This document shows positions 6,234 to 13,254 of a stretch of DNA of 14,493 nucleotides, one piece after another; the first letter of the stretch is position 1; the number at the start of each line of letters is the position of its first letter. The notes under the pieces are model-generated. The model made no database searches and was not told the DNA's origin. It saw only the letters and a program-made list of their open reading frames with translations. Location: positions 1 through 14,493 of the forward strand of contig JBCDBW010000111.1 of assembly GCA_039182965.1 (NCBI GenBank). Direction: 5' to 3'. The translations under genes and the position numbers were made by a program. This DNA comes from JBCDBW01 sp039182965 (lineage in GTDB: Bacteria > Verrucomicrobiota > Verrucomicrobiia > Verrucomicrobiales > DEV007).

Positions 6234-7840
6234 GGGCTGATGGTGGGGGAGCGGAGATCGAAGGGCCACTGATCGAAGAGGCGATGGGCCGTCTTGTCAT
6301 CCAGGGGAAGCTTTGCATAGACGAGTCGACTCCATTCGTTGGTGAGTTCGGCAAAGTATCGGGAGTGGCTTTTGTTTGGCAGGCGTTCGGCGAGGCGAAC
6401 GCAATCGCCTTCGGTATCGCTTTCGTGGACGGGGAGGTTTTCGCGTTCGATGAACCAGCAGATCGCGCCGCGGTAGAGGTAGCTAAGAGCTTCCTGGCGG
6501 CGGCCGGCGAGCCAGGCCTCGCGTGCGGCTTGGGCGATATCATTGGGAAGCGTTTCCGGGGTGACATTCATGCCCATGAGAGTGCTGGCTTTGGGGAGAT
6601 TTTTTTCTTTTGCGGTTGCGCGACCGCTGGCGGTGAAGATGTGGCGATTTTGGTATATGAGGTATGCGACGGCACCGATGAAGACGAGGACCACGGCCCA
6701 GAACAGGAGTTGGACGAGTCCGGAGAGCACGTTGAAGTTGGGGAGATCGAAGTCGAACTCCCGAGATTCGGTGATCGGCGTACGAACTGTCTCGGTGTGA
6801 ACGGTGAAGTCGTCGTCTGCAAGAATAGACTTGATGGTCTTGGCGGGCGAAGGGTTGGAAGAATCCTCAGCGGGAGCTTGGGCGGTGATGCCAAAGAAAA
6901 AAAACGACGAGAGGGCGAAGGTGGCGGTGGCGACGGTCTGGGGTGAGGGCGTCTTTGGAAGACCTACGCGAGAGGCGAGTTTGCGGAAGGATAGTTCGAC
7001 GTCCCATCCTTCGAGAAGCGTGCGGCTATTGAGGTAGAGCCCGAAGCCCCCGCCGGTGTAAAAGATGCTGACGATGGTCGTGGCGAGGAGGTAAAGGGAT
7101 ACGATGATCCACAGGATGTAGTCGGGAACGTCTTCGCCTTGGAAAGAAGCAAGGCCGGCAATGATGCGTTCGGTATCGGTTTCTTGTCCTTGTGGGATGA
7201 ATGTGAGGAACAGGAAGAGCATGCCGAGGGCGACGGCAAACTCCATGATAAAGCAAGTGAGTGCGAGCCAGGTCGCTTCTTCGGATCCGCGGCGGAAGAG
7301 GATTTTTGAGCGAGCGGCGTATTGCTTCCCTTGCAAGTGTTCGAGTTCGGTTAGCGGGAGAAGAAAGCTTCGCCAGGGGAGGAAGCGGCCCTTTCGGGTG
7401 GCGAGACTGGTAAGAATAAAGATGAAGACGGCGAGAACGGTGATGGTGATTGCCGTGTCGGGCTCGATATTATCGGTGACGGCAAGGATGATAATCACGG
7501 CGACGATTAGAGTGGACCAATCGCGGAGAAGGAAGCGCGCGATGATGCGGGGCCATTCCTTGAGGGTGGATTTGAGGCTAGGCGGAGCGCCGAAAAGTGA
7601 CTGTGAGAGGTAGTGGAGGGACACGCGATCGGATAGTGGTTTTAGCCACCAGACGGCGATGACGGTCCATGCGAGATAGTTGTGAAGGAGGCCGATGATG
7701 ACGAATAGCAAAGGGAGGGTGGTGACTGCGAGGGCGCGGACAATTTTCCAGAAGTCACGGCGGGCGAGGGCACAACCGAGGTCGACGGCTTCCCATGCGG
7801 AGCGGGGTCTTATTTCGGCGGTGATGTTTTCAAGTTTCAT
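6230..7840 (-). CDS. Multipass membrane protein with C-terminal DUF4129
   Basis: The ATG at 7840 gives 536 residues. Hydrophobic segments fall near residues 36-52, 55-66, 110-122, 130-147, 192-214, 241-262, 303-320 and 373-396. The C-terminal cytoplasmic domain carries the DUF4129 signature YLYRGAICWFIERENLPVHE (454-473) and SDTEGDCVRLAERL (474-487), ending with NEWSRLVYAKLPLDD (501-515). The segment at 303-323 (Phe-rich, ending ITAQAPA) resembles an internal signal peptide, suggesting that an N-terminal membrane part was fused to a classical secreted or anchored DUF4129 protein. The start overlaps the SpoIIM-family gene by 11 bases. The long frame upstream of 7840 is a Ser/Pro-rich shadow of that gene. 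The stop overlaps the DUF4350 start as ATGA. The role is inferred from the operon. Confidence 0.9.
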   Translation of the reverse strand: MKLENITAEIRPRSAWEAVDLGCALARRDFWKIVRALAVTTLPLLFVIIGLLHNYLAWTVIAVWWLKPLSDRVSLHYLSQSLFGAPPSLKSTLKEWPRIIARFLLRDWSTLIVAVIIILAVTDNIEPDTAITITVLAVFIFILTSLATRKGRFLPWRSFLLPLTELEHLQGKQYAARSKILFRRGSEEATWLALTCFIMEFAVALGMLFLFLTFIPQGQETDTERIIAGLASFQGEDVPDYILWIIVSLYLLATTIVSIFYTGGGFGLYLNSRTLLEGWDVELSFRKLASRVGLPKTPSPQTVATATFALSSFFFFGITAQAPAEDSSNPSPAKTIKSILADDDFTVHTETVRTPITESREFDFDLPNFNVLSGLVQLLFWAVVLVFIGAVAYLIYQNRHIFTASGRATAKEKNLPKASTLMGMNVTPETLPNDIAQAAREAWLAGRRQEALSYLYRGAICWFIERENLPVHESDTEGDCVRLAERLPNKSHSRYFAELTNEWSRLVYAKLPLDDKTAHRLFDQWPFDLRSPTISP

Positions 7841-8807
7841 GCGAATGCCTTCTATGGCCGGCGAGGAAGAGGTAGAGTGCGAGGAGGACCCAGAAGAAGA
7901 TCCCGACAGCGTATTTGAGTGAGGGATCGAATGGTTGGGGGGACCAGAATCCCTCGATGAAGGCAGCAAGGATAATGAGTGTCGCGGCGCCATAGAGGAT
8001 GCCGACGGCCTCACGGGCGCCCTTGGCGAGGGCATGTTTCCTTGAAAAACGCGTGGACTTGATGATGGAGAGACCGAGGCGAAGTCCGGCGACGCCGGCG
8101 AGGATGATTCCGGTGAGTTCGAATGCGGAGTGTCCGGCGACGAAGGTGTATAGTTTTTCCGTATCACCTGCGAAATGGACATACCCGAAGACGGCACCGA
8201 TGAATGTTCCATTGAACAGGAGGAAGAACATCGTGCCGAGGCCACAGAGGATTCCGCCAGCGAAGGTTATGAAGGCGATACGGACGTTGTTGAAGATGTA
8301 GAAGCCGAACATGGCGAAATTTGAGCCGAAGCGATCCCGGACGTATTCAATTTGAGAACGCTCGCCTTTGCCATACATACCCTCGACCATTTCCATTGAT
8401 TCGGGTGCGAGCACGGCTTGGAGCCACTGTGGATTGACGTATGCAGAAAGGATGAGGGCGCCGAAGGGCGCCCAGAATAGAAGGAGGGCGAGAATGAAGA
8501 GCCGCCATTCGCGGCGAACGTTTCGCGGAAATTCGACAGCGAAGTAGTGGAGAAAGGTTTCGAAGGACGCGTTGACGGTATGGTAAACGTGTTTGTAGCC
8601 GGCGATGACGAGTTGGTTGAGGCGGTCGCAGAGACGGATGCCGTACATGCGGTATTGGGCGAGGGCGAGATCGTTGCAAACCTGGCGGAACAAGCTGGGC
8701 AACTTGTCGGCATCGACCGGGGATTGACCTTCATCCAGCTGGTGAAGGATTCGGGAGAGCTCCTCCCATCGGGATTGGTTCTCTTTTTCGAACTGCTTGC
8801 GATTCAT
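7830..8807 (-). CDS. SpoIIM family (DUF95) membrane protein
   Basis: This is a 325-residue polytopic membrane protein of the stage II sporulation M family. After a cytoplasmic helical N-terminus (1-100) come hydrophobic segments near 103-122, 163-183, 185-208, 228-246, 268-286 and 300-316. Family hallmarks are IFNNVRIAFITFAGGILCGL (171-190), the GHSAFELTGIILAGVAGLRL block (225-244, with the HxxxE pair) and AAFIEGFWSP (281-290), all near the expected places. In non-sporulating bacteria the family is usually next to RDD, DUF4129, MoxR and DUF58 genes, as here. The start is the only ATG in the region and lies 28 bases after the RDD gene stop without a clear Shine-Dalgarno site. The stop lies inside the first codons of the DUF4129 gene (11-base overlap). 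Confidence 0.93.
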   Translation of the reverse strand: MNRKQFEKENQSRWEELSRILHQLDEGQSPVDADKLPSLFRQVCNDLALAQYRMYGIRLCDRLNQLVIAGYKHVYHTVNASFETFLHYFAVEFPRNVRREWRLFILALLLFWAPFGALILSAYVNPQWLQAVLAPESMEMVEGMYGKGERSQIEYVRDRFGSNFAMFGFYIFNNVRIAFITFAGGILCGLGTMFFLLFNGTFIGAVFGYVHFAGDTEKLYTFVAGHSAFELTGIILAGVAGLRLGLSIIKSTRFSRKHALAKGAREAVGILYGAATLIILAAFIEGFWSPQPFDPSLKYAVGIFFWVLLALYLFLAGHRRHSHET

Positions 8808-8835
8808 GGGTAGACGTCAATGGCAAAAAGCGCGG

Positions 8836-9537
8836 TCAGGAAGACTTTTGGAGCCACCGACCGATGGAAAAGAGGCGATCGACTGCGGCGGGACCGGTGG
8901 CGCCGGTGAGGGGGGCAAGGTGGTTGGCGAGTTCGATCTTTCGTTCATCAGACCAGAGGGCGGCGCGTTCAGTAAAAGTAACAATTGCGAGTTGTTCTTC
9001 GCGGGTGAGCGGGACGGGCGGGGGAAGTGCTTTGAGATCTTCGTGCGGGGGGAGAGAGGGGCGGTGTTCGGATTTGGTATAGATGACGACGGTATTGGCG
9101 GCGAGATCGCCGAGTCGTTGGAAGCGACGAGTAGAGGTGCAGGCGGTGAGGCCGATGAGGTAGAAGGGGAGGCTGTCTATGGCACGGATAAAGTTGCGAA
9201 TGATCGCTTGGGTAAAGGTGATGGGAGTACCGGAAGTTTGGACAACGCGAAGGCCGAGTGTCCGTTTGCCTGGAGTGGCCCCGTGTTTTCCGTTTTCAAA
9301 GAAGACGAAGTAGAACCAGTAGATGAAGAATGAACCGATCATATAGATACCGGTAGCGATTCCTGAATCAGCGAAAACGCCCAAAAGGGTGGTGAAGAGG
9401 ATTAAAATGAGAATGGAGCCAGCAATGATGAGGATATCAATCAGCCAGGCGAGACTTCTCGCAGCGGGACCGGCCATTGGAAGGCGGATTTCCACTCCTT
9501 CGGCGAGTTCGACGGTCTGCAGGGTATCGATTTTCAA
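8836..9537 (-). CDS. RDD family membrane protein
   Basis: The product is 233 residues. The N-terminus TVELAEGVEIRLPMAGPAAR is the extracytoplasmic-type lead often seen in RDD proteins of MoxR clusters. Then come RSLAWLIDILI (27-37, key R27 and D34), two membrane helices (30-53 and 62-80), the HGATPGKRTLGLRVV block (85-99), NFIRAIDSLP (115-124, R118 and D121), and a third helix at about 121-132 leading into RRFQRLGDLAANTVVI (137-152). A soluble C-terminal tail of about 80 residues follows. The start is a TTG at 9537: an in-frame stop lies upstream at 9598, and the first ATG (Met21) would remove a conserved N-terminal stretch. There is no Shine-Dalgarno site. It is the first gene of the minus-strand operon. 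Confidence 0.9.
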   Translation of the reverse strand: MKIDTLQTVELAEGVEIRLPMAGPAARSLAWLIDILIIAGSILILILFTTLLGVFADSGIATGIYMIGSFFIYWFYFVFFENGKHGATPGKRTLGLRVVQTSGTPITFTQAIIRNFIRAIDSLPFYLIGLTACTSTRRFQRLGDLAANTVVIYTKSEHRPSLPPHEDLKALPPPVPLTREEQLAIVTFTERAALWSDERKIELANHLAPLTGATGPAAVDRLFSIGRWLQKSS

Positions 9538-9581
9538 CGGGCGAAAAAGTGAGAGTGATCGGTGGTGGGCAGACCGTCCGG

Positions 9582-9597
9582 TATCGCCTACACGATA
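9582..9597. promoter_or_regulatory. Inverted repeat in divergent intergenic region (possible operator)
   Basis: TATCG, six bases (CCTACA), CGATA is a perfect 5-base inverted repeat between the RDD operon (minus) and the small membrane protein gene (plus). The position suits a binding site for a dimeric regulator, but the arms are short and could arise by chance. No good -35/-10 pair could be assigned on either strand. Confidence 0.2.
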
Positions 9598-9634
9598 TTA
9601 CGAAACCAGAATATTGGGAAAGAGGAAAGGATTT

Positions 9635-9668
9635 GTGATTAGGGATTGGGGATTGACGGGGGAAGGGG
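9635..9668 (+). repeat. G-rich heptad tandem repeat (imperfect), possible G-quadruplex
   Basis: The stretch runs GTGATTAGGGATTGGGGATT and on through a G5 and an AAGGGG; its first part keeps a 7-base period (ATTAGGG, ATTGGGG, ATTGACG). G-runs at 9642-9644, 9648-9651, 9658-9662 and 9665-9668 are spaced by 3, 6 and 2 bases, which meets the usual four-run quadruplex rule. It ends about 37 bases before the ATG of the gene at 9706. A similar repeat lies at 13225-13252. Confidence 0.6.
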
Positions 9669-9705
9669 TATGGGATGGACTCACGGGTATCGAGGGAGTG
9701 ATGAG

Positions 9706-10227
9706 ATGAGCGAATTGGGAGCGGGCAATCCGTATGAGGCACCCCGGTCGACGGCGTCTGGAGCGGAAACCTTTTCGGGGACAGGCGATGAAGTATCGGC
9801 TTTGGTGGTGGATGAATTGAGGCGAACGAAGCCCTGGGCGCGTTTGTGTGGGATACTGGGTTTTGTGTTGGGAGGCTTATATGTGGTAATGGGGATCGTG
9901 GTGGTGGGCGTCATGGGGATCAGTGGAGGGGCGGGGCCGGAGGGCGGTGCCATGGAGATAGCTGCTGTGATGGGCATGGCGATGGTGTATTGGGTTTTTG
10001 CGGGGTTGGTTATTTATCCGTCGATGAAGCTAGTGCGTTATGCCGGGCGCATTGGGCGCTTGTTCGAAACGAAGCGGACGGAGGACTTGGTGGAGGCGTT
10101 GGTCGAGCAACGGAAGTTTTGGTTTTATGTCGGGATACTGGCGGTGATTGGTCTCGTTTTTTCTGTGCTCGGGATGATGCTGGTAGTGGCGGGAGGCATT
10201 TTTGCAGGCGCGGCCGCGGCAGGATAA
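9706..10227 (+). CDS. Small membrane protein, probable DUF5362 family
   Basis: The product is 173 residues. The cytoplasmic N-terminus contains NPYEAP (9-14 region), a motif common at the start of small PVC membrane proteins, then TKPWARLCGILGFVLGGLYV (41-60) leading into membrane helix 1 (46-70). Helix 2 lies at about 85-104 and the third hydrophobic segment at 140-169. Between helices 2 and 3 is a charged amphipathic stretch (KLVRYAGRIGRLFETKRTED, 108-127). The layout of a TxPWxRFxxxLGF-like first helix and a K/RxFWxxxGI before the last helix resembles DUF5362, a family of unknown function. The start at 9706 has GGGAG 7-8 bases upstream; a longer frame from 9646 would translate the G-rich repeat. 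A terminator-like hairpin overlaps its stop. Confidence 0.7.
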   Translation: MSELGAGNPYEAPRSTASGAETFSGTGDEVSALVVDELRRTKPWARLCGILGFVLGGLYVVMGIVVVGVMGISGGAGPEGGAMEIAAVMGMAMVYWVFAGLVIYPSMKLVRYAGRIGRLFETKRTEDLVEALVEQRKFWFYVGILAVIGLVFSVLGMMLVVAGGIFAGAAAAG

Positions 10228-10250
10228 GGCGGGTGGGAGCCGGCTTTATT
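10224..10250 (+). terminator. Terminator-like hairpin at the end of the 9706 gene
   Basis: ATAAGGCGGG (10224-10233), loop TGGGAG, CCGGCTTTAT (10240-10249) pairs over 10 positions with one G-G mismatch and one G-U pair. The stop codon TAA is inside the left arm. The following bases are only weakly U-rich, so it is not a perfect rho-independent terminator. It also sits downstream of the convergent DUF1080 remnant and could serve both strands. Confidence 0.4.
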
Positions 10251-10365
10251 CGGGAGAGAGATCTCACAGGGTGACGAGCTTTGGTAGATACCCTTGAGGA
10301 AGGGATTTTTGGGATTTTTGATGGAAGACTTTTCCACGAAGAGACCGGGCATTGAATCAGGTGTT

Positions 10366-10962
10366 TCATTCGCCTACTGGTTTTTCGACTTCATTCTTCC
10401 TGCGGTAGGCTTGGATGTTGGTCCATCCGGGATCGACGTAGGAAGCAGGGGCCTTCCGGTTGTGTTCCTTTGGGGGGCAGATCTTCCTTGGCGGTGAGGG
10501 TGTGCTTGGGATTATCGACTTTCGTAACAACGGCGATGTTTCCGGAGCCGCCTTCGATGAGCTGGACCTCGTAGCCCTGGATCCAGGGGTTTCCAAGGGC
10601 ACCAGGTCTTCGACCTGGGCGTGGTCGAAGATACCTGAAACGCTTGCATTCCCGGTCCGGCAGTCCCGTGTCTGTTCGCCCCAATTGTATTCCGCGACGA
10701 GGTGATAATTTTCGAACTGATTGTTGGTGCGAGCGTATCCCCAGCCTTTGCCGGTGATAAGGAGATTTCCGTTCTCGACGATTTCGAATGCTTTGGAAGG
10801 ATCGGCGGCGAGGGATCGATCGGGATTGAGGTGGGTAGTGATGTCACAGTAGGGATGGAACTTGAGGAGATCGATGGTCTTTTCCGGAGTGATCGAGGGA
10901 TCGGCAGCAACCGAGATTGCGGTTACAAGGGCGAGGAGGACGAGAGCGGTTTGAGGAGGCAT
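10366..10962 (-). pseudogene. Decayed DUF1080 (3-keto-disaccharide hydrolase/LamG-like) gene with two compensating frameshifts and an early stop
   Basis: The frame from ATG 10962 encodes a signal peptide (MPPQTALVLLALVTAISVAA) and the first part of a DUF1080 domain: NGNLLITGKGWGYARTNNQF (64-83), ENYHLVAEYNWGE, and SGIFDHAQVED (109-119). After GAA GAC (10606-10611) the domain continues only in another frame, giving GALGNPWIQGYEVQLIEGGS and then NIAVV. At a C6 run on the minus strand (10472-10477) the original frame resumes with PPKEHNRK and PGWTNIQAYRRKNEVEKPVG. It then hits TGA (10366-10368) where the family has a Trp codon (GEWN), so the last part of the domain (about 50 residues) is missing. 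The two shifts cancel, so a 198-codon frame stays open but with a scrambled middle. Sequencing error is possible for one site, less so for all three. It lies 82 bases downstream of the 11045-11884 gene. Confidence 0.8.
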
Positions 10963-11044
10963 GGTGGAGGGGCGAAGGTTTTCGGTCGGAATTTACAGAC
11001 GAGCTATGCTGGAATCAACGGGCATTCTGTCGACTGGCGCTTTC

Positions 11045-11884
11045 TTATTCGCTTTCGAGCTGGGGAGGGGGCTCTTCGAATATGCCAAAGTCGGCATCTT
11101 CGGGGAGTGGAGGTAAGATCTTGAGACGTTCGCGGACGGCACGGTTGATACGATTTTCGTCTTCGAGTTGGGATATAATTTTATCGACGTCCGCAGAGGT
11201 GGTTGTATTCGTCGCTTGGGCGTGAGCGAGGGGTGGGGGTGTTGAGGTATGTGATAGGTGCTGGTAGGTTTCGTGCACCGTGTTGTAGGCGTGCATGATG
11301 CGTTCGAGGACTTCGGTGCGCGTTTTCTCCAAAGTTTTGAGCTGAGTCGAATCTCCTGAAGTGAGAGTGGCTGCAGTGGCCCGGTCGAGCTCGGACAATT
11401 TGGCAAACTGCCGACACACCGCCGCGCAAATTTGGTCGACGAGGCTATCGATTTGCTTTTTGTCCTCGGTTAGGATCTCGTCTTTATGGAGTTCTTTCTC
11501 GATCTGTTTCTTGAGGAGGATGAATTTCCCGAGGGCGGATGCGTAGTGGTAGAGGCGGAGGCGGCGGTAGCGGGCGACGATTCCGGCGAGCTTCCGATCC
11601 TGAGCTTCATTGCTTTCGAGAATCATTGCTTGAATGACTTTCGCTTCCAGCCGGGCGCCGTGATTCTTCCACCAAGCGGCGAGCCCGGCGACGCCGATGG
11701 CGGCGAGGGCGAGGAATCCGAAGATGCCCCCTCTGAGGAAGAGGGCGAGGGCGACGCAGCCGAGGCCGACGCCAACCGTGAGAGGGTGGAGAAGTCTTGC
11801 GGTCATGACGCGCCGCTTGATCTCCGCATCTTCGAGGGGGAAGGTGGGCGCCATATGAAAAGGCCTTTGGGAGATCGCAGTCAT
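11045..11884 (-). CDS. Two-TM protein with long helical C-terminal region, function unknown
   Basis: The product is 279 residues (ATG at 11884). Two adjacent hydrophobic segments (about 33-50 and 52-72) form a membrane hairpin. They are followed by about 200 residues that are mostly charged and helical (78-210): KLAGIVARYRRLRLYHYASA, ILLKKQIEKELHKDEILTED and a Ser/Thr/Pro linker at 211-230. A second helix (232-255) and a Pro/Glu-rich acidic tail (258-279) end it. A second ATG at 11854 (Met11, after AAAGG) is a credible alternative start. I recognise no family; helical cytoplasmic segments with a two-TM anchor suggest a membrane-tethered scaffold. C-ending codons match the other minus-strand genes. 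It is divergent from the exported HEAT-like gene at 12030 and is followed by the decayed DUF1080 gene. Confidence 0.75.
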   Translation of the reverse strand: MTAISQRPFHMAPTFPLEDAEIKRRVMTARLLHPLTVGVGLGCVALALFLRGGIFGFLALAAIGVAGLAAWWKNHGARLEAKVIQAMILESNEAQDRKLAGIVARYRRLRLYHYASALGKFILLKKQIEKELHKDEILTEDKKQIDSLVDQICAAVCRQFAKLSELDRATAATLTSGDSTQLKTLEKTRTEVLERIMHAYNTVHETYQHLSHTSTPPPLAHAQATNTTTSADVDKIISQLEDENRINRAVRERLKILPPLPEDADFGIFEEPPPQLESE

Positions 11885-12029
11885 TCCGTAGTGAGGATAC
11901 CGCTTGGGAAGCGGGTGGGACCATTACAAAAGGCGTGAGGGTTTCTAATCGAAGGAAGACGTGATTCTCCGGGACGGTTCATGAAATTTCGGTTGTCAGT
12001 GTGGCGTTTGCTGGATAGGAAGGCAGGAT

Positions 12030-13223
12030 ATGACGACTATTTGGAAGCGAAAGGTTTTGGGCGGGGGCGTGCGATATTGGATTTGTGTTTTCGTTGCCCT
12101 CGTCACTTTGCCGAACGTGGAGGGGGCGGTGAGCGAGTGGGTTGAGACCATTCGGTCGGTTGGTCCGGAGGGGGCCGGCAACGTGGCAGCGGGGGAAGCG
12201 TGGGGGCGGCTGAGTGAATCGGATGGGGATGTGATTCCGGAGATCTTGGCGGGAATGGATGGGGCGAATCCTTTGGCGGCGAATTATTTGCGATCAGCAG
12301 TCGAAGTGATTGCCTCGCGCGGCGGTATTTCGACGGAAGCGGTGCGTCGTTTTTTGGAGGACACCTCGCAGGGGGTGCGCGCGCGCGAACTGGCTTTTTT
12401 ATTGATTGAGCGGGTGGATGAAAACGCGGCGGCGGCGATGGTCCCGGGGTTTGCGAGTGATCCGAGCACGGTATTGCGGCGCAAAGCGGTGGCGTTATTG
12501 ATGGAGGGGGCCACGGAAGCGCGGGAGGCGGGGGATGACGCGGAGGCGCTGGCGGGTTACGAGGCGGCGTTGGATGCGGCGCGTGACATTGATCAGATTC
12601 AGGAAATTGCGACGGCCATGGAGGAATTGGGGGAACCGGTTGATTTGCCTGAGCGGTTTGGGTTTTTGATGTATTGGAATGTGGTGGGTCCTTTTGACAA
12701 CCGGGACAAGGTGGGGTTTGACGCCGTATATGGGCCGGAAGAAGGCGTGGATTTGACGGCCACGTATGAGGGCAAAGAGGAGAGTGAGGTGGTTTGGGAG
12801 GAGCATGAAACAGCGGATTCCGCGGGCCTGGTGGACATCAACAAAGTGTATGGCATGGAGAAAGGAGCAGTGGCGTATGCGTATACCGAATTTGAGTCAT
12901 TGGAAGCTCAGGATGTGGAGTTGCGGTTAGGGTGCAAGAATGCGTGGAAGGTTTGGGTGAACGGCGAGTTTATTTTTGGCCGTGATGAGTATCATCGCGG
13001 GATGCGGATCGACCAGTATCGGATGCCGGTGCGTCTGGAGGCGGGGACGAACTCCATTTTGATCAAGGTGTGTCAGGATGAGCAGGATCGTGATTGGACG
13101 GTGCAGTGGCAATTTCAGATGCGGGTGTGTGATGAGACGGGAAAGGCGGTGCACTCGACGAGGCGACGGGCGACGCCGGAGCCAGAGGAGAAGAGGCGGG
13201 ACCGGGAGGGCGTAAGTAATTAA
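12030..13223 (+). CDS. Secreted HEAT-like repeat protein with C-terminal galactose-binding-like region
   Basis: The product is 397 residues. The N-terminus is a signal peptide (basic WKRK, hydrophobic 16-28, then NVEGA). Residues about 50-200 are Ala/Glu-rich helical pairs (AANYLRSAVEVIASRGGI, ARELAFLLIERVDENAAAAM, STVLRRKAVALLMEGATEAR) like HEAT repeats. The C-terminal part begins MYWNVVGPFDNRDKVGFD (214-231) and includes VELRLGCKNAWKVWVNGEF (296-314), RMPVRLEAGTNSILIKVCQD (331-350) and DWTVQWQFQMRV. That is a pattern I associate with jelly-roll/galactose-binding-like modules frequent in exported PVC proteins. The tail (375-397) is charged. The ATG is preceded by AGGAAGG. It is 31 bases upstream of the PQQ-like gene and probably co-transcribed. 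Function unknown; a periplasmic role is inferred from the signal peptide. Confidence 0.8.
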   Translation: MTTIWKRKVLGGGVRYWICVFVALVTLPNVEGAVSEWVETIRSVGPEGAGNVAAGEAWGRLSESDGDVIPEILAGMDGANPLAANYLRSAVEVIASRGGISTEAVRRFLEDTSQGVRARELAFLLIERVDENAAAAMVPGFASDPSTVLRRKAVALLMEGATEAREAGDDAEALAGYEAALDAARDIDQIQEIATAMEELGEPVDLPERFGFLMYWNVVGPFDNRDKVGFDAVYGPEEGVDLTATYEGKEESEVVWEEHETADSAGLVDINKVYGMEKGAVAYAYTEFESLEAQDVELRLGCKNAWKVWVNGEFIFGRDEYHRGMRIDQYRMPVRLEAGTNSILIKVCQDEQDRDWTVQWQFQMRVCDETGKAVHSTRRRATPEPEEKRRDREGVSN

Positions 13224-13224
13224 T

Positions 13225-13252
13225 AATTAGGAATTAGGAGTTGGGGGTAAGG
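13225..13252 (+). repeat. Heptad tandem repeat before the PQQ-like gene
   Basis: AATTAGG occurs twice in exact tandem (13225-13231, 13232-13238), followed by AGTTGGG and GGTAAGG, all with a period of 7. It directly abuts the start at 13255 and supplies a GGGGGTAAGGG purine run in place of a normal Shine-Dalgarno site. It resembles the repeat at 9635-9668. Confidence 0.6.
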
Positions 13253-13254
13253 GT

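Noticed and set aside
7841..8245. Upstream extension of the DUF4129 frame
   Set aside because: Ser/Pro-rich shadow of the SpoIIM-family gene; the ATG at 7840 fits the operon junction.
11486..11938. Plus-strand frame opposite the two-TM protein
   Set aside because: Acidic Gly/Glu-rich shadow with no domain; the minus-strand frame has clear membrane helices.
11993..12021. Promoter-like TTGTCA, 17 bases, TAGGAA before the HEAT-like gene
   Set aside because: Transcription would begin about two bases before the ATG, leaving out the good AGGAAGG ribosome-binding site.
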